Assembly (NCBI GenBank): GCA_019232645.1
Contig: JAFANO010000471.1
Span: forward strand, 1-8,032
DNA: 8,032 nt
Reading direction: 5' to 3'
Source: Planctomycetaceae bacterium
GTDB taxonomy: Bacteria > Planctomycetota > Planctomycetia > Isosphaerales > Isosphaeraceae
Of this stretch, positions 6,522-8,032 are shown one piece after another. Every line of letters begins with the position of its first letter. The stretch's first letter is position 1. A program made the translations under genes and the position numbers. The notes beneath the pieces are model-generated. The model did not search any database. It saw only the letters and a list, made by a program, of their open reading frames with translations, and was not told the origin of the DNA.

Positions 6522-6560
6522 CTTCTATTGCCGGGCCAATTTCGTAAAGTCCGTGCGTAT

Positions 6561-6595
6561 GCGGTCTCGAAAACGAGACCCCAGCCACCCCGCCG
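6561..6595 (-). repeat. REP-like element 3, in same orientation as REP 2
   Basis: The minus-strand head CGGCGGGGTGGCT (6583-6595) is joined to a stem of GGTCTCG (6563-6569) and CGAGACC (6574-6580) with loop AAAA. The outermost stem pairs are disturbed (GC instead of GG at 6561-6562), so this copy has drifted a little. It lies 40 bases after REP 2 and 46 bases before the hicB-like start. Confidence 0.85.
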
Positions 6596-6641
6596 AACGA
6601 AGCATCCGAAGGCAAGACGGATTGCTGTGAAGGAGGAGCAC

Positions 6642-6869
6642 GTGCGATTCGCGATCCTTTTGGAACCGACGCCGACCGGTTTCAGTGCCCATGTTCCCGA
6701 TCTTCCGGGCTGTGTCGCTGCCGGCGAAACGCGCGAGGAAACCCTGCAATTGATCCGGGATGCCATCGAGTTCCATTTCGAAGGGATGCGCCTGCACGGC
6801 GAGCCGATCCCCGAGCCGGCCTCGATGTGTGAGTACGTCGAGGTCCGCCACTCGATCGGTACTGCCTGA
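6642..6869 (+). CDS. Orphan HicB-like antitoxin-family protein
   Basis: This is a 75-residue protein with the HicB fold pattern: 'VRFAILLEPTPTGFSAHVPDLPGC', then 'AAGETREETLQLIRDAIEFHFEGM', then 'GEPIPEP' and 'EYVEV'. This matches the short, single-domain HicB-like antitoxins (partial RNase H fold) without a C-terminal DNA-binding domain. The GTG at 6642 is chosen because AAGGAGGAG ends at 6638 and family members begin at this residue. GTG 6627 and a frame back to 6468 are open, but the longer frame runs through two REPs. HicB normally neutralises the HicA mRNA interferase encoded next to it. No HicA-like frame (YcfA fold, 'GSHH') is visible on either side, so the toxin is absent, lost or elsewhere. 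The gene sits inside the REP nest, which suggests rearrangement around it. Confidence 0.85.
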   Translation: MRFAILLEPTPTGFSAHVPDLPGCVAAGETREETLQLIRDAIEFHFEGMRLHGEPIPEPASMCEYVEVRHSIGTA

Positions 6870-6894
6870 TTTTCTCCGTTGATTGGGCCGGGTT

Positions 6895-7042
6895 CGGAGG
6901 CCCCGAGGGACCGGCAAGCGGACCGAGGGCACTGACGAGAGCAGGTGGAGACGATCCGACGGCTGAAGGCCGAGGGCAAAAAGGTCGCCGCCATCGCCCG
7001 CGTCGTGGGTTTGTCCCGCCCCACGATCTACTCCGTGATCGG
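6895..7042 (+). pseudogene. Remnant of a serine recombinase C-terminal helix-turn-helix
   Basis: From the GTG at 6945 the frame reads 'VETIRRLKAEGKKVAAIARVVGLSRPTIYSVI', a good match to the resolvase-type helix-turn-helix (HTH_7) that ends many serine recombinases. Just upstream, the expected linker can be recovered only by changing frame: 'RRPRGTGKR' (6895 onward), then 'PRALT' one base over, then 'EQVETIRRL' one base further. This pattern suggests two small indels. The catalytic domain with its serine is missing. The end abuts a REP head at 7043, so rearrangement at that point is likely. A short intact HTH protein starting at GTG 6945 cannot be excluded, but it would read on into REP/RAYT debris to 7313. 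Confidence 0.65.
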
Positions 7043-7053
7043 CGGCGGGGTGG
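7043..7053 (+). repeat. REP head without its hairpin
   Basis: CGGCGGGGTGG matches the head of REP 1 exactly, but the stem-loop is gone: only TTCCCAT separates it from the transposase fragment at 7061. In the intact unit about 33 bases, including the hairpin, occupy this place. A precise loss of the hairpin is the simplest reading. The match is short and is supported by position as well as sequence. Confidence 0.6.
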
Positions 7054-7060
7054 TTCCCAT

Positions 7061-7219
7061 GTGCCTCAGTCGATGGACCATTCCGGGGGATACGATCCGG
7101 CCGGAGGGAATTCCTCCCCCTCTCCTCGAACTCACCGGCGCTGGACCAACGCCATTCCTCGGCCCGAAGGACCAGTCCGCGCCGCACCGGATTCTGGTGG
7201 ACATCGTCGATCGTCGCGG
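7061..7219 (-). pseudogene. Truncated RAYT transposase fragment (3' end only)
   Basis: These 159 bases align to 5844-6003 of the intact RAYT unit, with about seven substitutions and one single-base deletion by eye. They encode roughly residues 140-190 ('TIDDVHQNPVRRGLVLRAEE', 'WRWSSAG') and lack both the HUH motif and the catalytic tyrosine. The single-base deletion lies near the end of the gene and puts the last residues out of frame. The 5' truncation point (7219/7220) is followed at once by REP 4. The fragment is non-functional but could form part of a mobilisable REP-flanked unit. Confidence 0.9.
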
Positions 7220-7220
7220 A

Positions 7221-7251
7221 CGGGTGGCCGGGGTCTCGTCTTCGAGACCCC
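7221..7251 (+). repeat. REP-like element 4
   Basis: The head GGGTGGCC (7222-7229) is followed by a perfect 9-bp stem at 7230-7238 and 7243-7251, with loop TCTT identical to REP 1. The head is shorter and has drifted (GACGGGTGGCC), but it keeps GTGG. It stands exactly where the RAYT fragment is cut off. Confidence 0.88.
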
Positions 7252-7270
7252 GGGGTATCGACCTCGGATC

Positions 7271-7296
7271 CGGGTCTCAAAGACGAACCTCTGGCC
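7271..7296 (-). repeat. Degenerate REP-like element 5
   Basis: On the minus strand this reads GGCCAGAGGTTCGTC, then TTTGAGACCC, a drifted version of the REP stem with several mismatches. It is inverted relative to REP 4 and 19 bases away. The pair 7221-7296 therefore has the form of a REPIN (two REPs in inverted orientation with a short spacer). Confidence 0.6.
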
Positions 7297-7503
7297 GTTT
7301 CAATGGCTTATGACGAGGGCAAGGGTCAGGGCAAATGGATAGGTGCCATGGGTTCTTTCGCGAACCCGTGCACGAAGGTGCAGGCCGGGGCGCACGGTTT
7401 CCGAAGATGGAACCCGTGGCACCCATGTCGATCTCTTGCCGATTTTGAAGGGCCGAACGCCCGGGGCTGCCCTGGCCCGCCGCCTTCGGCAAGCCCACGA
7501 GTC
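7297..7503. other. Gene-free spacer with two small hairpins
   Basis: No supported gene lies here. GGGTTC (7350-7355) pairs with GAACCC (7362-7367). TGCAC (7369-7373) pairs with GTGCA (7378-7382) around GAAG. They lie over 120 bases past the stop of the minus-strand gene at 7504, so a terminator role is possible but weak. No T run is present. Confidence 0.3.
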
Positions 7504-8032
7504 TCAGCGTTTACCGGTGGTCTGCGCCTCGGCGAATGCCGAGTCGAAGAGCCGGCCGGCGGCGGCAAAGCCCATCTTCTCCTTGACGAAGCGGGCGGCC
7601 TCGGCGGCGCCCTGTTCGCGGTCCATGCCCGAGTCCTCCCACTCGACCGAGAGTGGGCCGTTGTAGCCGATCTGGTTCAGGGCCCGCGCGATCTCCTCGA
7701 AATCGATCTGGCCGCGGCCCGGCGAGCGGAAGTCCCAACCCCGCCGCGGGTCGCCGAAGCTCAGGTGCGAGCCGAGCAGGCCCGACCGGCCGTCGAGCGT
7801 CCGCGCCGCGTCCTTGACGTGCATGTGGTAGATCCGGTCGGGGAAGGCGCGGAGGAACGCCACCGGGTCGACCATCTGCCAGTGGAGGTGGCTCGGGTCG
7901 TAGTTGAACCCGAACTCGGGGCGGAAGTCGAGCGCCTGCAGCGCCCGCTCGGCCGAGTAGAGGTCGAAGGCGATCTCGGACGGGTGGACCTCCAGGCCGA
8001 ACCGGACGCCGCACTCGCGGAAGACGTCGAGG
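7504..8032 (-). CDS. Sugar phosphate isomerase/epimerase-like TIM-barrel protein (N-terminus outside window)
   Basis: The last 175 codons are present; the gene runs off the right edge. The sequence fits the xylose isomerase-like TIM barrel (AP endonuclease 2 fold). '[13 protein letters not shown]' carries a probable metal-binding Glu. '[11 protein letters not shown]' carries Asp and His. 'IYHMHVKDA' carries the His of the next strand. '[11 protein letters not shown]' is the usual G.G.IDF loop, and 'GPLSVEWED' carries the last metal-binding Glu. Members isomerise, epimerise or dehydrate sugars and inositols using a divalent metal, and the exact substrate cannot be read from this part. Such genes are numerous in planctomycetes, often beside oxidoreductases of sugar or inositol breakdown, which may lie beyond the edge. 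The stop TGA at 7504-7506 is clear. The full protein is probably about 280-330 residues. Confidence 0.9.
   Translation of the reverse strand, partial: LDVFRECGVRFGLEVHPSEIAFDLYSAERALQALDFRPEFGFNYDPSHLHWQMVDPVAFLRAFPDRIYHMHVKDAARTLDGRSGLLGSHLSFGDPRRGWDFRSPGRGQIDFEEIARALNQIGYNGPLSVEWEDSGMDREQGAAEAARFVKEKMGFAAAGRLFDSAFAEAQTTGKR

Noticed and set aside
6468..6641. N-terminal extension of the hicB-like gene
   Set aside because: The frame is open but runs through REP 2 and REP 3 and the spacer between them; the ribosome binding site and family start both point to 6642.
6525..7280. Minus-strand 251-codon frame as an intact gene
   Set aside because: Only its first part matches RAYT, and that part lacks the catalytic residues; the rest is antisense to the recombinase remnant and hicB.
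7350..7382. Paired hairpins considered as part of a tRNA or small RNA
   Set aside because: There is no acceptor stem, no T-loop consensus and no promoter; two short stems alone are not enough.

Overview
The window is high-GC bacterial DNA, most likely from a planctomycete of the Isosphaeraceae type. This is inferred from strong G/C third-position bias, long antisense shadow frames, a short N-terminal 'VEPLESRDLP' motif of the kind common on planctomycete proteins, a small STN-domain envelope protein, and a sugar phosphate isomerase/epimerase-like gene. No single marker proves the taxon.

Layout. Positions 1-434 hold no gene. They contain an AT-rich island between two sets of 14-bp repeats (15-42 inverted, 241-310 direct), each set running into a CTCGAATTCGAG palindrome. 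Next come a two-TM protein of unknown function (435-1319) and a protein with two BsuPI-like beta domains (1525-2352). A GlsB/YeaQ-type small membrane protein (2444-2722, minus) and an exported STN-domain protein (3010-3729, minus) follow. A divergent spacer then leads to a secreted, apparently decayed ORF (4016-4519) and to the best-recognised gene, an archaeal-type cofactor-independent phosphoglycerate mutase, apgM (4542-5753).

The accessory part is 5800-7296, a nest of REP-like hairpins with their transposase. An intact RAYT (IS200-like Y1 HUH transposase, 5849-6421 minus) lies between two inverted REPs (5800-5834 and 6487-6521). Further REPs or REP fragments lie at 6561-6595, 7043-7053, 7221-7251 and 7271-7296. 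A second RAYT survives only as a 159-bp 3' fragment (7061-7219), about 95% identical to the intact copy by eye. The nest also holds an orphan HicB-like antitoxin gene (6642-6869) and the decayed C-terminal helix-turn-helix of a serine recombinase (about 6895-7042). The window ends inside a sugar phosphate isomerase/epimerase-like TIM-barrel gene (7504 to past 8032, minus).

How it fits together. The housekeeping and envelope genes look like separate transcription units rather than one operon. The coherent system is the RAYT and its REP family: several copies share a GTGG-containing head and a 9-bp stem, occur in both orientations, and include a near-identical truncated copy, which suggests recent mobility. 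I see no CRISPR array, rRNA or tRNA.
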